DNA from: Paramecium pentaurelia
Taxonomy: Eukaryota > Ciliophora > Oligohymenophorea > Peniculida > Parameciidae
Reading direction: 5' to 3'
Assembly (NCBI GenBank): GCA_905183005.1
Contig: CAJJDO010000065.1
Span: forward strand, 248,001-312,000
DNA length: 64,000 nt
Shown here: piece after piece, positions 34,951 to 45,711 of the stretch
Position numbering within the stretch: position 1 is the first letter of the stretch
Layout of the letters: the number at the start of each line of letters is the position of its first letter
Position numbers and translations under genes: made by a program
Notes under the pieces: model-generated
What the model saw: the letters and a program-made list of their open reading frames with translations, nothing else
The model's database searches: none
Told to the model about the DNA's origin: nothing

Positions 34951-35836
34951 AGTAAACTAAAAAAAATATTGTTCTTATTTCTTTTTGAAATAGTTCTATC
35001 TACATAAATATACTTTGTCCTGTTAATGTGAATGCAAATTTTTGATTAATTAATGCATTTCCACTATTAGAGTATCATAATTATTTGTCAAATAAAAAAT
35101 CTCCCCAAAATTTCTATTTCTTATAAATAAGTATAGTTAATCTGTTTTCTACATATATCAATCAACATAAAGGAAAATCCAACATCATACTTTTTTTTCT
35201 CCTAAATACTGCTATTTATGATTAATTGTGTTTGTTGAAATTTTATCTAAATAATTATGAATTAGTCTATATTATAAATGATATACAGAGTTCCTATCCA
35301 AATTGCATTCAAATATACTTTTTTTGTCTATTATTTCATTTATTCATTTGTGGAAATTTTTACCTCAAATTTATAATTATAAAATGTAAAACATATAAAC
35401 AATTGATAACTTAGCATTAATAAATAACATTAAATATTTTATATGAACTTAAAATAATTTAAATTCCCTTAAAAAACTAAAAATATTATTATTTTTTATT
35501 GCAAATATAGATTTAATAATCTATGAAATCATTATTATAACAAATATCAATCAATTATACTAATCATCCAATAAAGAAGACAAACATTTGATCATTAAAA
35601 TATTTTTGCAGATAATATGGAATATAAGAATTATACAAAATAATTATTAAGCATACTTATATTTTTTTTTTGTTTTTTCTTTAAATTATTTTTAGATATA
35701 ATAAAGGATAAGTATAAGTTATTTCATTTTTCTATTTACTATTATTATGCTAATTAATTTATATAATATTAATATATTATTATTATTTACTATTTACATC
35801 TGTAAATAATATTTATTATATACGTAATTAAATTGA
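34951..35836. other. gene-free stretch
   Basis: Almost 900 bases of very AT-rich DNA. The few open frames are Leu/Ile/Tyr/Asn-rich, lack intron structure and have no Gln-TAA enrichment. The region includes poly-T runs near 35189-35198 and 35661-35670. Nothing recognised. Confidence 0.45.
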
Positions 35837-37253
35837 ATGCCTAACACCATTTATTCTTTATAAGTTTTTAGAAACCTAGATGTTAATAGCATGATCTAAG
35901 CATATAATTATGCCTTGGAACATATTAATGAACTCTAAATTTAAATTGAACAATTAGAGAAGAGTGCAATTGATATTATAGTTGAAAAAGATTAGATGAT
36001 AGAACATCTAGAATTACAATTACAACATTCTTCCAAAAGACCTAGTCTTAATAATCAAGAAGAAGTTATTCAATATAAGAAGTAACTAAATTTAGTTTAA
36101 TTTTAGTCATATTTAGGAATTATAAACTAGATTGGAGCATTTATAAACAAAACATTATGAATAATTGTAAGAATAAGAAAAAGTGTGGAACTAATATTTA
36201 TTAGATTAAATTGCATAGAATGAATTTACAGTTGATTAAAAATTAAAGAGTCATTTAGAATAAATTTTTATTTTAGAAGATAAAATAAATAAATTAGAAA
36301 ATGAAGTAAAATATTCATTTTAAAGTAGTTAGAAATTAAGGAAAACATGTAAATATCTTTAATAAATTAAAATAAATAATTTAAAGAAACCAATTCTAAA
36401 TTGGAAGAAATTCAAATTACTTAAAATAGATAATTACTTAAATTATAAATCGAATTAGAATAATTATAATAAAATAATTACAAAGAGAAAAATCAATATT
36501 TAGAATAAATTAACGTAATATATATTTATTAAATTATAATAGTCTACTCATTAAGAACTTTAAGAATTATAGTCATAAACTTCTGCATTTAAAATGTAAA
36601 ATTAAAAATTAAATAATTAAAATAAAATCTATACTAATACAATTAATGAGCTGATGGTAAAGAAAACAGAATTAGAATTACTTATATAAACATAAAAATA
36701 TGAAAAATAAGAATCTATTGGAAATGGCAAAGTAGGTGCATTTTCATCAATTGATTAATAAGGAGATAATCATCATATTAGAGAAGATATTAATACAACA
36801 GCATTTGATATTAATGAAGATACTATTGACATAAAATAAGAATTGGCATCTTTTTAATTTGATGAAAATAATGTTAATTTCAATCATTTAAAAAAAAGTT
36901 ATTCTAATTATTCTTTTCATTCAGAGAAAAAAGATCCTATTGATTTAGAAAATCATCTAAAAAATTCAATAAAAACAATTAAATAATTGAATGCTTAAGT
37001 TTAATTACTTAATTAACAGATTAAAGTTTTGAGAAGATATAATATTAATTAAAATAATGCAAAAAAATATTTAAATATTATGGAATAGAATTACAATAAT
37101 TCTGTCTAATTAAAATAAGAACAAATTAAAACTTTAGAAGACAAGATTACAATATAAAATTAAGAAATAGTGTATTTAAAATAAAAAGTAAAATAGTATA
37201 CTCAAAAACTCATAAAATATAACAAAAAATTAATCAATAACCAAAGTAAATGA
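35837..37253 (+). CDS. long coiled-coil protein
   Basis: ATG 35837 to TGA 37251-37253, about 440 residues after removing three introns (22 nt near 36085, about 37 nt near 36350 and 28 nt near 36510). Nearly the whole protein is heptad coiled coil rich in Gln, Leu, Glu and Lys (VEKDQMIEHLELQLQ, LEHLQTKHYEQLQEQEKV, LENEVKYSFQSSQKL). A polar break around residues 270-330 contains DNHHIREDINTTAFDINED. Such proteins are common in ciliate basal bodies and cytoskeleton, but there is no diagnostic motif. It converges with the proline-rich gene, whose stop is 96 nt away. Confidence 0.6.
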
Positions 37254-37348
37254 ACTTTATTCATACTTTAAGCATTAAATTAAATAATATTAATGCTATC
37301 ATTTTTTATAATATATTGTTTATGCATCATAATAATGATATTTAACAT

Positions 37349-38708
37349 TCATAAAGCCATTGATTCTATAGCCATCATCATAGATTCTAAAGAACCTACA
37401 AGATCTTATCTAGCAGCAGGATTCAATTCATCATATTTCTTTTTTGTATCTTTTAAATTCTTTAAAATATTTAATAAATTTTACTTAAATTTATACAAGT
37501 AATGTTTATGCTGCAGAATAATCATTATTACTAAATTTAGTTTTTATTATTTCATCTAATTTTTTAGATGCTGCCTAAAATCTATTTTCATCTATTTGTT
37601 TCAAAACATTTTATTAAATGTTATGAGAATAATCTGCTTTATATTTTTATATTTCATTCTCATATTTCTCCTTTAATAATTATAAATGTTGCTTATTTTA
37701 ATTATGTGTCCAAGTATTATTGTCATTCCTGAGGTATCTTTCAAAATTTCTAGTAACTTTTACAACTGATGTGTCTGATTTTTAAAAATAAATCACAGCT
37801 TAGTAAGGGTCTTTATCTAATTTTCTGAATCCCTTTTTGATCGAAAAGAATTCTGGATTCTGATTATCATTTTTAGAGGGAGCTTCTAATTGTTTAATTT
37901 TATCAATATTATCAAATACAGTTGCTTGTAGCTATTATTATAGATTAACACCAACAATAGCTAAAAAATAATTGATCTCAATCTTTTATTTCTTATCTTG
38001 CTTCAATTCCGGAAATTCCACTTATTTTGCATCTCCCACAGTCTATCCTAAAGAATATAATATTAGATACTCTGTTAATTTTTTGGAACTGGAAAAGATG
38101 CTTCTTATGATTATTACTTTTGTTAACCTGGGACTGGGAAATATGTAACATCACTTGTTTATTAAATTGGCTGACTTGGAGGTTGATATGATGGAGCTTG
38201 AACTTATTATTATACTGGTGGTGGTGGAGGAGGTGGAAGGTTCTACACAGGTGGAGGTGGAGGAGGTGGAAGGTTCTACACAGGTGGAGGAGGTGGGTTG
38301 TTTTAAACAGGAGGAGGAGGAGGTTAATATGCTGGTTTTGCTGGTGGTGGGTTAGGTGGATTTGTTGTTGGTTTAGCAGCAGGAGGACCAGGAGGCCTGG
38401 GTGGTGGAGGAGGTGGCTTATAAAATAATATGAGAATCATATACTGCTCCTTTGGGAGGAGGAGGAGGTGGTGGAGGTGGAGGAGGAGGAGGAGCGGCTT
38501 TATTGACTATAACTTTAGTATTTGGAGGAGCAGTTTATTATGATTATGCAGGTCCTGTTTCTTATTAATTTAACATGGCAAGCTTAGCTTAGAAATCTGC
38601 AGAGTTAGTAGGAGGAGGAGGTTTATTTTTAGCTTCATAAGCTGCTCGCTCTTCTGGAGTCATTTTTTGCAAGGCCAATTTGGCCTATCTTGCTTACAAT
38701 TCTGCCAT
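37349..38708 (-). CDS. proline-rich protein with helical C-terminal domain
   Basis: ATG 38708 to TGA 37349-37351, about 425 residues, three short introns. The N-terminus MAELQARQAKLALQKMTPEE is helical. Residues ~75-190 are dominated by polyproline, with runs of up to 12 prolines and repeated PPPPPVQN units. After FPVPGQQKQQSQEASFPVP comes a helical half (QKIEINYFLAIVGVNLQQQL, DNIDKIKQLEAPSKNDNQ), then FSNNDYSAAQTLLVQIQNLK near the end. Polyproline tracts bind profilin, SH3 or WW proteins, so an actin or membrane-coat role is possible. The end faintly recalls the Sec31 C-terminus, but I would not name it. Confidence 0.6.
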
Positions 38709-38778
38709 CATGGTTTTATAATAATATAAAATATGCAAATTCCATATATTTATAAAATCCTAATAATGAGGTTGATTA

Positions 38779-39631
38779 TCATATTTTATCAACATCTATT
38801 TATATTTTTGTGAATATTTCTTGCTCTTTCTATAAATCAATTAAGGGTAGGTCATTGAGTTGAGCAAGTAATTTAGCTTTTCTATCATTATCTTAAGTCA
38901 TTTATTATTTTTATTGCATTCCTTCTTCTTCTTTTTCGAGAATTTACAACCTAGCTTAAACTACTTCGAGTAATTATGAAATTAATTCTAGTTTCTTTTA
39001 GTCTAACGTTATTGATAAATAGATATACTGGGAGTATCTAGAGATATTTACATAGCCTATTTTAATTCAAGTACTTCTTATAGTTATTCATACTCCAATT
39101 TGATTTTTAGAATGAGCATTTTTTGGGCTTATTCTGCTAAAGGATTTTGTTCAACTTCTTATTCTTCTTCATCATCTTCTTCTTCTTCTTCATCATCTAC
39201 TAATTATTGATAGGCTGCAATTTCTCTGCGTTTATTTTAATAGGACATTTCTGCTTTGAAAACTTAAAAATCTCCCAAGGCTAACAATTATTGTACATCA
39301 ATTTCTTCTTCACCATCACTATTAAGTATTTGTTTGATAACCTTTATAAAGAGGATTACAATATTTACCTAAATTTGTAATTCATCAGAATTATCTAAGC
39401 CTAATGAACTGAAAAAGGAGTCATAGACAACTGCCATTTCAGTTTGAAATTGCTTGAATATATTATTTTGTTGTATTGAATTTTCTTCATCATCATCAAA
39501 ATAAATGCAGTACTCATCAACAAATGAATTATATTGATTTTACCATGTAGGACTTGCCAACATTTAGAGAATGACTTCTTTTACCGTTAACTAAAATGAA
39601 ATTTGGAATTATATACATAATCTGAAGACAT
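38779..39631 (-). CDS. BART-domain protein, CFAP36-like
   Basis: ATG 39631, TGA 38779-38781. Two 26-nt introns remain in frame, and the product is about 265 residues. The N-terminal ~135 residues match the BART fold of CFAP36/CCDC104 and ARL2BP: MLASPTWQNQYNSFVDEYCI, YFDDDEENSIQQNNIFKQFQ, VVYDSFFSSLGLD, then LLALGDFQVFKAEMSYQNKR, the LxxxDFxxFKxxM block. A run of acidic residues (DDEEEEDDEEE) and a coiled coil follow. In other eukaryotes BART proteins bind ARL2/ARL3 GTPases and act at cilia. Family placement is good; the exact orthologue is inference. It sits between the proline-rich and RPS3 genes, all on the same strand. Confidence 0.75.
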
Positions 39632-39665
39632 GATTAATTATTTTATATATTAGAATACATTGATA

Positions 39666-40415
39666 TCATTGAATAATTTCTCTAATTTCCTCTTCTTCTT
39701 ATTCAGCCTTTTATTCTGGGAATCTGACTTTATCTGGGACTTCAATGGGAATTCCTTTCTTGCCTATTAAAAGATTAATAAAAATATAATACCAGATGGG
39801 TCATATGGTCTGTAGATCTTTACTTTGACTCCAATGATACCTTATTTGAAGAAGCAATGTCTGACAGCAACATCAATTAAATCTTTCTTTGGTTGACCTG
39901 TGGAGATGATGTAACCAGCTCTGTATTTCATTGACTTGGCTCTTTGTTATCCCAATTTACCAGAGATAATACATTCAGCACCAATAGCACCATCAGCCAT
40001 AATTTATTTCAAAACTGCATTAGCAGCAGTTCTGACTGGTACTTAAGCAAGTAATTTTGTTTTGAGTGATTCAGCTTAGGCTGGTGCACATAAACCTTTT
40101 GATTGAACTCTGGCGACAATCAATTAAAGAGCCTCTAAAGTAGAAGATATAAAATAATATAATACCTTTGGCATATCCAAATCTCTTTTGGATTAAGCTT
40201 GTGAGTTCTCTTAATTTTCTTCCTTCTGGTCCTGTGACTCCTGCAGTGTTTGCAGCCTTGATTTCAATGTCTGTTTAGACTGGGGTTGTTCTGACAACAA
40301 ATCCAGCATACCCAGCGTCAGTCAAAGCTCTGCTTAAAAAGGAGTGTAATTCAGCTTGGAAGACACCGTCTGCAACGAACTTCTTCTTTTTGTTCATTTA
40401 TCTGGCTTTGCTCAT
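39666..40415 (-). CDS. RPS3: 40S ribosomal protein S3 (uS3)
   Basis: ATG 40415, TGA 39666-39668, about 230 residues with two ~30-nt introns (near 40142-40172 and 39765-39793). The sequence is unmistakable S3: MNKKKKFVADGVFQAELHSF, SRALTDAGYAGFVVR, PTRTEI-like TTPVQTDIEIKAANT, GPEGRKLRELTSLIQKRFGY, then GCEVIVSGKL-like GAECIISGKLGQQRAKSMKY, GVKVKIYRPYDPSGKKGIPI and an acidic end. The protein sits at the mRNA entry of the small subunit. Codons are more C-ending than in neighbouring genes, as expected for high expression. Its stop lies 34 nt from the CFAP36-like start. Confidence 0.97.
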
Positions 40416-40650
40416 GATTTTGTTTTTGATTTAAAAAAAAAATTTAATTAAGATTTTAGTTTACAAACAACAATGTATTTCATTAAGAAATTTTACATTA
40501 AATATATTTCAAAAAAAGAAATAAATGGAAAAATAATTATGCCTACAACATATGTAAATTATATAGTCAGTATGTCTTGAGAGAGAATGTTACAAATAAT
40601 ATTATTGTTGTTGTGAATGTCTTTTAGAAACTCATTAAAATCATTAACTC

Positions 40651-42289
40651 ATGAATGCAAATGATTTTCAAGACCTTGAAAAATCAATTAAAGATTCATC
40701 ATAGTAATTATTATAAGATATTGAATTCACTTAATAAATTGTTTTTGAATAATTGAATTCCTACAGAACTTTAGTTGATAATTATATTTCCAAACAAAAT
40801 TAAATAAATAAAAAGGAATTCTCTATTATTCAATAATCTATTAGTTAAAGACTTTTAAAGATTAGACACCTTATTTTAAAAAAAGTACTAAATGAATTTC
40901 AAATTAAATTACTTTGGACTGAAGATGAAATTTAAGAAATTTCATAATATTTATAAGGTATTTAAATTTGTTAATAAATAAATAGACTTTGAAAATAAGG
41001 ATTTCATTCAAAAATTAGCAGATTGGTAAGAAAAATTAAGAGAAGAACATAATTCTATTTTAAGTAGTATATAAATTGATATTGAAACAGAATAATGTGA
41101 AATAACAACACTTGAATAATAGGATTAATCTATTTATTATGGTTAAAATGTAAATGGAATGTTACATGGAAGAGGAATCATAATTGGTTAAACATTTATT
41201 TAGGATGGATTATTTAAAAATGGATAATTTGTATATGGTTTATGGTTGGTAGAGAATTAAGCAAAAGAAATTATATCAAAAGAAGGAGTAGTAGATGAAT
41301 AAATTTAGAGATAAATGAAATCAATTATTGTATAAACTAACTATTTAAAAACAATAAAGGATTATGATGAATTAAAAACATCTAATATAAAAAGATTTTA
41401 ATGGGATGAATAAGAATAAGAAAAGATATCTTAAATTCTATAAAATGTAATGAATCCTAAAGTAGTTAATCAACATAGATAATTATTACTCTATTTTGAA
41501 ATTCCAGAAGAATATCATTATTTATAATTCATTAAATAATAAGATATTAAAAAAATAAATAAAGATTAATTATATTTTGGTAGTTTAATGGATGATAATT
41601 AAACATTACATGGAAGAGGTATATTTGATAGATAAATATTATAGGAATACTTTTTGAAGGAAATTATTCAATAAAAGATGGAATTTGGGAGGAAGGTGAA
41701 TTCATTTGGGGTATATGGGTATCATTATTAAATAATCAATTATTTTAATACTATGGTACTATTACTTAAGAGTAATTAAAGTAATATGAAGAATTTAAAC
41801 TTTTATAGAAAGAATATGAAAAACAAGAACAAGATGAGATGTAAATAATTTATTAATTTAGATAAAAATTAAATCATCAAAAGAAATTAAGATTTTTCAA
41901 AAGGATATATTAATTTATGGATACTTTAATTTCAGGTAAAAATCTTTATTATTAGTTTAGGTTATGTTCATAATGTAAAATTAAAGGAATTATATAACAA
42001 AAATAAATTAGATAAGGAAATTGATGTTAATGAGAAATATTTATAATTTGAAAATGAACCTGATATTATTAGAAATAATCATCAATTATATATAGGATTT
42101 TAGAGTGCAGATGGTAACCCTAATAGTATTGGATTTTATTGTGATTAAAATCTTATAGCTGGAGGATATTGGGAGAATGGAATATTATTATGGGGAACTT
42201 ATCACAAATATATTAGTGAAATAGATCAAATAAATGTATAATAGAACATACCAAAAGAAATCTAAGAAAAAATATAAATAATCAAATGA
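40651..42289 (+). CDS. MORN-like repeat protein with coiled-coil N-terminus
   Basis: ATG 40651, TGA 42287-42289, about 520 residues. Introns: 28 nt near 40960, 26 nt at about 41621-41646 and 25 nt near 41936. The 26-nt intron explains an apparent frameshift after LHGRG. The N-terminal 150 residues are coiled coil. MORN-like blades follow (NGMLHGRGIIIGQTFIQDGL, FKNGQFVYGLWL, LHGRGILFEGNYSIKDGIWE, EGEFIWGIW, then GGYWENGILLWGTYHK). MORN motifs bind phospholipids or serve as scaffolds in ciliate and apicomplexan cortex. Repeats are irregular, so the domain call is moderate. It converges with the CHIP-like gene, with 14 nt between stops. Confidence 0.6.
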
Positions 42290-42303
42290 ACATATATATT
42301 TCT

Positions 42304-43220
42304 TCATTAAAATTCAAGAGTATTATTTTAGTAATCCATTATTGCATTTTTTAATTAAATATTTGGTATGAAATCACCCATAATAATTTTTCTTGTCTTT
42401 GGATCATAAGGTCCATTTACTCTTATACATTCAATTATAGAACATCTCTCATAAGTATGTCCACTACTAATTAAAGTAGGTTCATGCATCAAATCTTAGG
42501 TTATGATACATGTATAACATTCTACAGAAGGAGAAACATAATTTTCTTTAGTTCCTGGATATGATAATTTACTTAAATTAATTTAATGGCCATAGAATTT
42601 ATTTAATTTCTCCTTTAATTTTAAGAATTCTAAGAATATATACAAAATATAATGCCTTTATAATTTTCTGATTATTCCAATTTAGATTTCAAAATAAGTC
42701 CTTATGAATAATTGTAATCAACACATTCCTACAATTATGGTTTTAACTAAATATGCTTTTAAGCTTTATTAATTTATTATTTCTATACCTTATATCAAAA
42801 AATTAACACCATCTGTTGCTTAAATCAAACATTTATCTTATTACCCCAAAATTAAATAAACTGTTCCCAATACAAAATAAGCTCTAACATTTTTATTATC
42901 CAATTATAAAGCTTGCATTGCATCTTTCTTTACATTAGTATAATCTGAGAGAGTTCGATAGGCAACTGCACGATTTGAATAATATATAGATTCTTTGTTA
43001 TATAAATTCTATCTTTTATCAAATATAGTACAATTGCCTATGTATATGCAATGATGGCCTCTTTAAATAACTTTTACTGCATATATTGATTGCCCTCTTC
43101 TTTATATTTCATAGATTATTCTTTAATAACTGTTTCTGATTGATTTTCGATAAATTAAGGTACACTTATATTAACTTTAGGAGAATTATGTTTCTTATTA
43201 ACATCACAGCAATTACCCAT
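42304..43220 (-). CDS. CHIP/STUB1-like TPR-U-box E3 ubiquitin ligase
   Basis: ATG 43220, TGA 42304-42306, about 280 residues. A 23-nt intron in the TPR region keeps the frame. TPR text: MKYKEEGNQYMQQKLFKEAI, IAYTQAINLYNKESIYYSNR, AVAYRTLSDYTNVKKDAMQA, DNKNVRAYFVLGTVYLILGQ. The C-terminal U-box reads CYTCIITQDLMHEPTLISSG, HTYERCSIIECIRVNGPYDP, TRKIIMGDFIPNIQLKNAI, closely parallel to CHIP. CHIP uses its TPRs to hold the EEVD tails of HSP70/HSP90 and its U-box to recruit E2 enzymes. The start MGNCCDVNKKHNSP is a strong myristoylation/palmitoylation signal not found in animal CHIP, which suggests a membrane-tethered form. The middle part has one intron I could not place exactly. Confidence 0.85.
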
Positions 43221-43720
43221 TCTATTTTATAATAAATATAAATATTCAATCTTATGTTTTATAAATATTCTATATTATAAAATTTACTCAAATATCAGAA
43301 TCATATAACATTATAATAAAAACATATCATTCTCTGAATCTTTATCAATAAATATCAAAATATTCATTCAATTAATTGTATTATTAACATCTAAAAAATT
43401 ATTAGATTCTATTATAAAATATACTTAAATTACATCTAATAAATAATCAATCTAAACTTAAATATAATTTGATCTATTCAATCAGCAACCTTTTTCAATA
43501 GCATCAAAAATGTGTTTGATTATATAGTTTCAACTTTTTAATAATTTAATATACTCTTTAAGTATTTAACACTTTGATATTGAAATGAGTTTTCAATAAA
43601 GATTAAACAAGAATAATATTGATATTTTTATTTTTCCACTTTAAAAAATGTTTTCTGTTTATTTAAGAGTATATTAATGTAAATACTAGAATATGGTAAT
43701 ATTTTAAACCAGAAATTTTT
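43221..43720. other. gene-free spacer
   Basis: About 500 bases of AT-rich DNA upstream of the CHIP-like start and downstream of the SYS1 stop. No exon recognised. Confidence 0.5.
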
Positions 43721-44301
43721 TCATTATATATTGATTTTAATAATATCATCATTTCTTTTATGTTCTGCAATAGGTTTTTTCTTGTTCTTAAATAATCTAT
43801 CTATAATTAAGGTATCTTATTAATCAAATCTAACACAAAGATATTCTCCCAAAAATATGGTCATAATACTTAGTATAGTATTCATTATAAACCACATTTT
43901 ATTATATTCAGAAGAGCTTAAAATACAACAAATAATGAAATGCCATAGATATAAGGAGAATATAAAATCTAACACTTTGCTTCCTTTTACTACAATAAAA
44001 ATCTACAATTAAAAAATTCAATTTTACCAATCCACTTACAACCACTAAAATGTTGAAAATATTACTCAATAGATTGACACTGAAGTATGTATCATAATTA
44101 TAGATTCCAAAATCCCAAACTTACCCTAGATGAAACTAATTATTATTGATTCATTTAATACTTTACTTATAATCCCACAGCAAAATCCAAAAATAGACAT
44201 ACTACTATCAAACCACTATAATATGTGCATAATAATGAGAATAATTGAGTAAGAATCATTTTACTATTGAAATTGTCTTTCTTTTTAAAACGTTCTTTCA
44301 T
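43721..44301 (-). CDS. SYS1: SYS1-like Golgi membrane protein
   Basis: ATG 44301, TGA 43721-43723, about 175 residues after two introns (31 nt and 25 nt). Four hydrophobic helices are visible: MILTQLFSLLCTYYSGLIVV, NLLSNIFNILVVVSGLIFIV, LDFIFSLYLWHFIICCILSS and FIMNTILSIMTIFLGEYLCV. Text between helices 2 and 3 (VKGSKVLDF) and the block SSSEYNKMWFIMN...FLGEYLCVRFD line up with SYS1 (RRGKQCLDF, YSSRFP...WWLVN...IGEYLCMR). SYS1 recruits the ARFRP1/Arl3 GTPase to the trans-Golgi. A basic ~35-residue tail follows. The 5' half lies in the duplicated block, so it also appears truncated at 45015-45414. Confidence 0.85.
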
Positions 44302-44556
44302 TAAATAAATAAAATAACTATCATTAAACAAATTGAATTGATTTGTAATTCTATTCCAACTAATTTATTATAGAAACTGGCATTGAGGAACTTTAATTAG
44401 ACAATATCTTACTTAGAGATTTTAAATATCAATGTACAATATTATTCTCCTTTTAATTATTGGATCTCTTCTAAGAATAAATCAAAACCATTATTGATCC
44501 CTTTGCAATCTCTTAAGTCTAATGTTAATTTTTATAGTTTTTATTTGCTTATTAAA

Positions 44557-44580
44557 ATGGCTACCCAAGTCAGAATTGCG
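44557..44580 (+). other. orphan exon-like start MATQVRIA (copy 1)
   Basis: An ATG followed by GCT ACC CAA GTC AGA ATT GCG and a perfect GTAAG donor, on the plus strand between SYS1 and the kinase/LRR gene. Codon choice is C-rich, as in well expressed genes. The peptide resembles the start of kinesin motor domains. No continuing exon was found. It is repeated at 45670-45693. Confidence 0.25.
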
Positions 44581-44598
44581 GTAAGTAAATTAGATATA

Positions 44599-45013
44599 TC
44601 AGTTTGTTTTTCTTAACTATACTAATATTAATTTATACTCATTAAAAATGATTTAAGTTTAAGTTAAAGATTATAGATTCTTTAACTCTGTTACAAGCTT
44701 TTTAGTAGATATTTATTTGCTACTTATGTAAAATGTTTAAAGATATGCTGCTTTATAATTTTTTAAAAAGAGTTATAAATCATCAAACAAAATATTATTG
44801 CAATTTTTTAATTTTAAGATTTTCAAATGTGATATTTTTGATGAATAAATTTACTTTAACACATCCCCATTTATTTTAGTATTAGATAAATTTATTGATA
44901 TGATATTAGTAATAAATTAAGATTAGAGAAAATGTTTCATTCCATAATGAGTAATATCCTAATTCTTTAAATTCAAATATTCAATATTCTATAGACCTTG
45001 TGAATGAGCTATC
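44599..45013 (-). pseudogene. truncated first copy of the kinase/LRR gene 3' end (assembly redundancy)
   Basis: Same reading frame and stop as the complete gene's 3' end at 45712-46126, cut by the N at 45014. It lacks the kinase and most LRRs. I see no difference from the intact copy, so I treat it as a duplicate contig end. Confidence 0.8.
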
Positions 45014-45014
45014 N

Positions 45015-45414
45015 TTATATTCAGAAGAGCTTAAAATACAACAAATAATGAAATGCCATAGATATAAGGAGAATATAAAATCTAACACTTTGCTTCCTTT
45101 TACTACAATAAAAATCTACAATTAAAAAATTCAATTTTACCAATCCACTTACAACCACTAAAATGTTGAAAATATTACTCAATAGATTGACACTGAAGTA
45201 TGTATCATAATTATAGATTCCAAAATCCCAAACTTACCCTAGATGAAACTAATTATTATTGATTCATTTAATACTTTACTTATAATCCCACAGCAAAATC
45301 CAAAAATAGACATACTACTATCAAACCACTATAATATGTGCATAATAATGAGAATAATTGAGTAAGAATCATTTTACTATTGAAATTGTCTTTCTTTTTA
45401 AAACGTTCTTTCAT
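45015..45414 (-). pseudogene. truncated second copy of the SYS1 5' half (assembly redundancy)
   Basis: Repeats the first ~400 bases of the SYS1 gene (start codon at 45414) and stops at the N. The remaining exons with the third and fourth TM helices are missing on this side. Confidence 0.8.
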
Positions 45415-45669
45415 TAAATAAATAAAATAACTATCATTAAACAAATTGAATTGATTTGTAATTCTATTCCAACTAATTTATTATAGAAACTGGCATTGAG
45501 GAACTTTAATTAGACAATATCTTACTTAGAGATTTTAAATATCAATGTACAATATTATTCTCCTTTTAATTATTGGATCTCTTCTAAGAATAAATCAAAA
45601 CCATTATTGATCCCTTTGCAATCTCTTAAGTCTAATGTTAATTTTTATAGTTTTTATTTGCTTATTAAA

Positions 45670-45693
45670 ATGGCTACCCAAGTCAGAATTGCG
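45670..45693 (+). other. orphan exon-like start MATQVRIA (copy 2)
   Basis: Second copy of the 24-nt exon-like segment with GTAAG donor described at 44557. It lies 19 nt before the stop codon of the opposing kinase/LRR gene, which leaves no room for a normal gene. It may be a relic of a lost neighbour or chance. Confidence 0.25.
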
Positions 45694-45711
45694 GTAAGTA
45701 AATTAGATATA

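Noticed and set aside
37293..37502. Plus-strand hydrophobic ORF resembling a membrane peptide
   Set aside because: It lies antisense to the last exons of the proline-rich gene, which splice cleanly and end at 37349.
38155..38428. Plus-strand Val/Glu- and Trp/Arg-rich reading frames
   Set aside because: They are shadows of the minus-strand polyproline region; composition is absurd and they have no introns or start context.
41621..41646. Apparent frameshift inside the MORN-like gene
   Set aside because: A 26-nt intron starting at the GGTATATTTG sequence restores HGRG to ILFEGNYS in frame.
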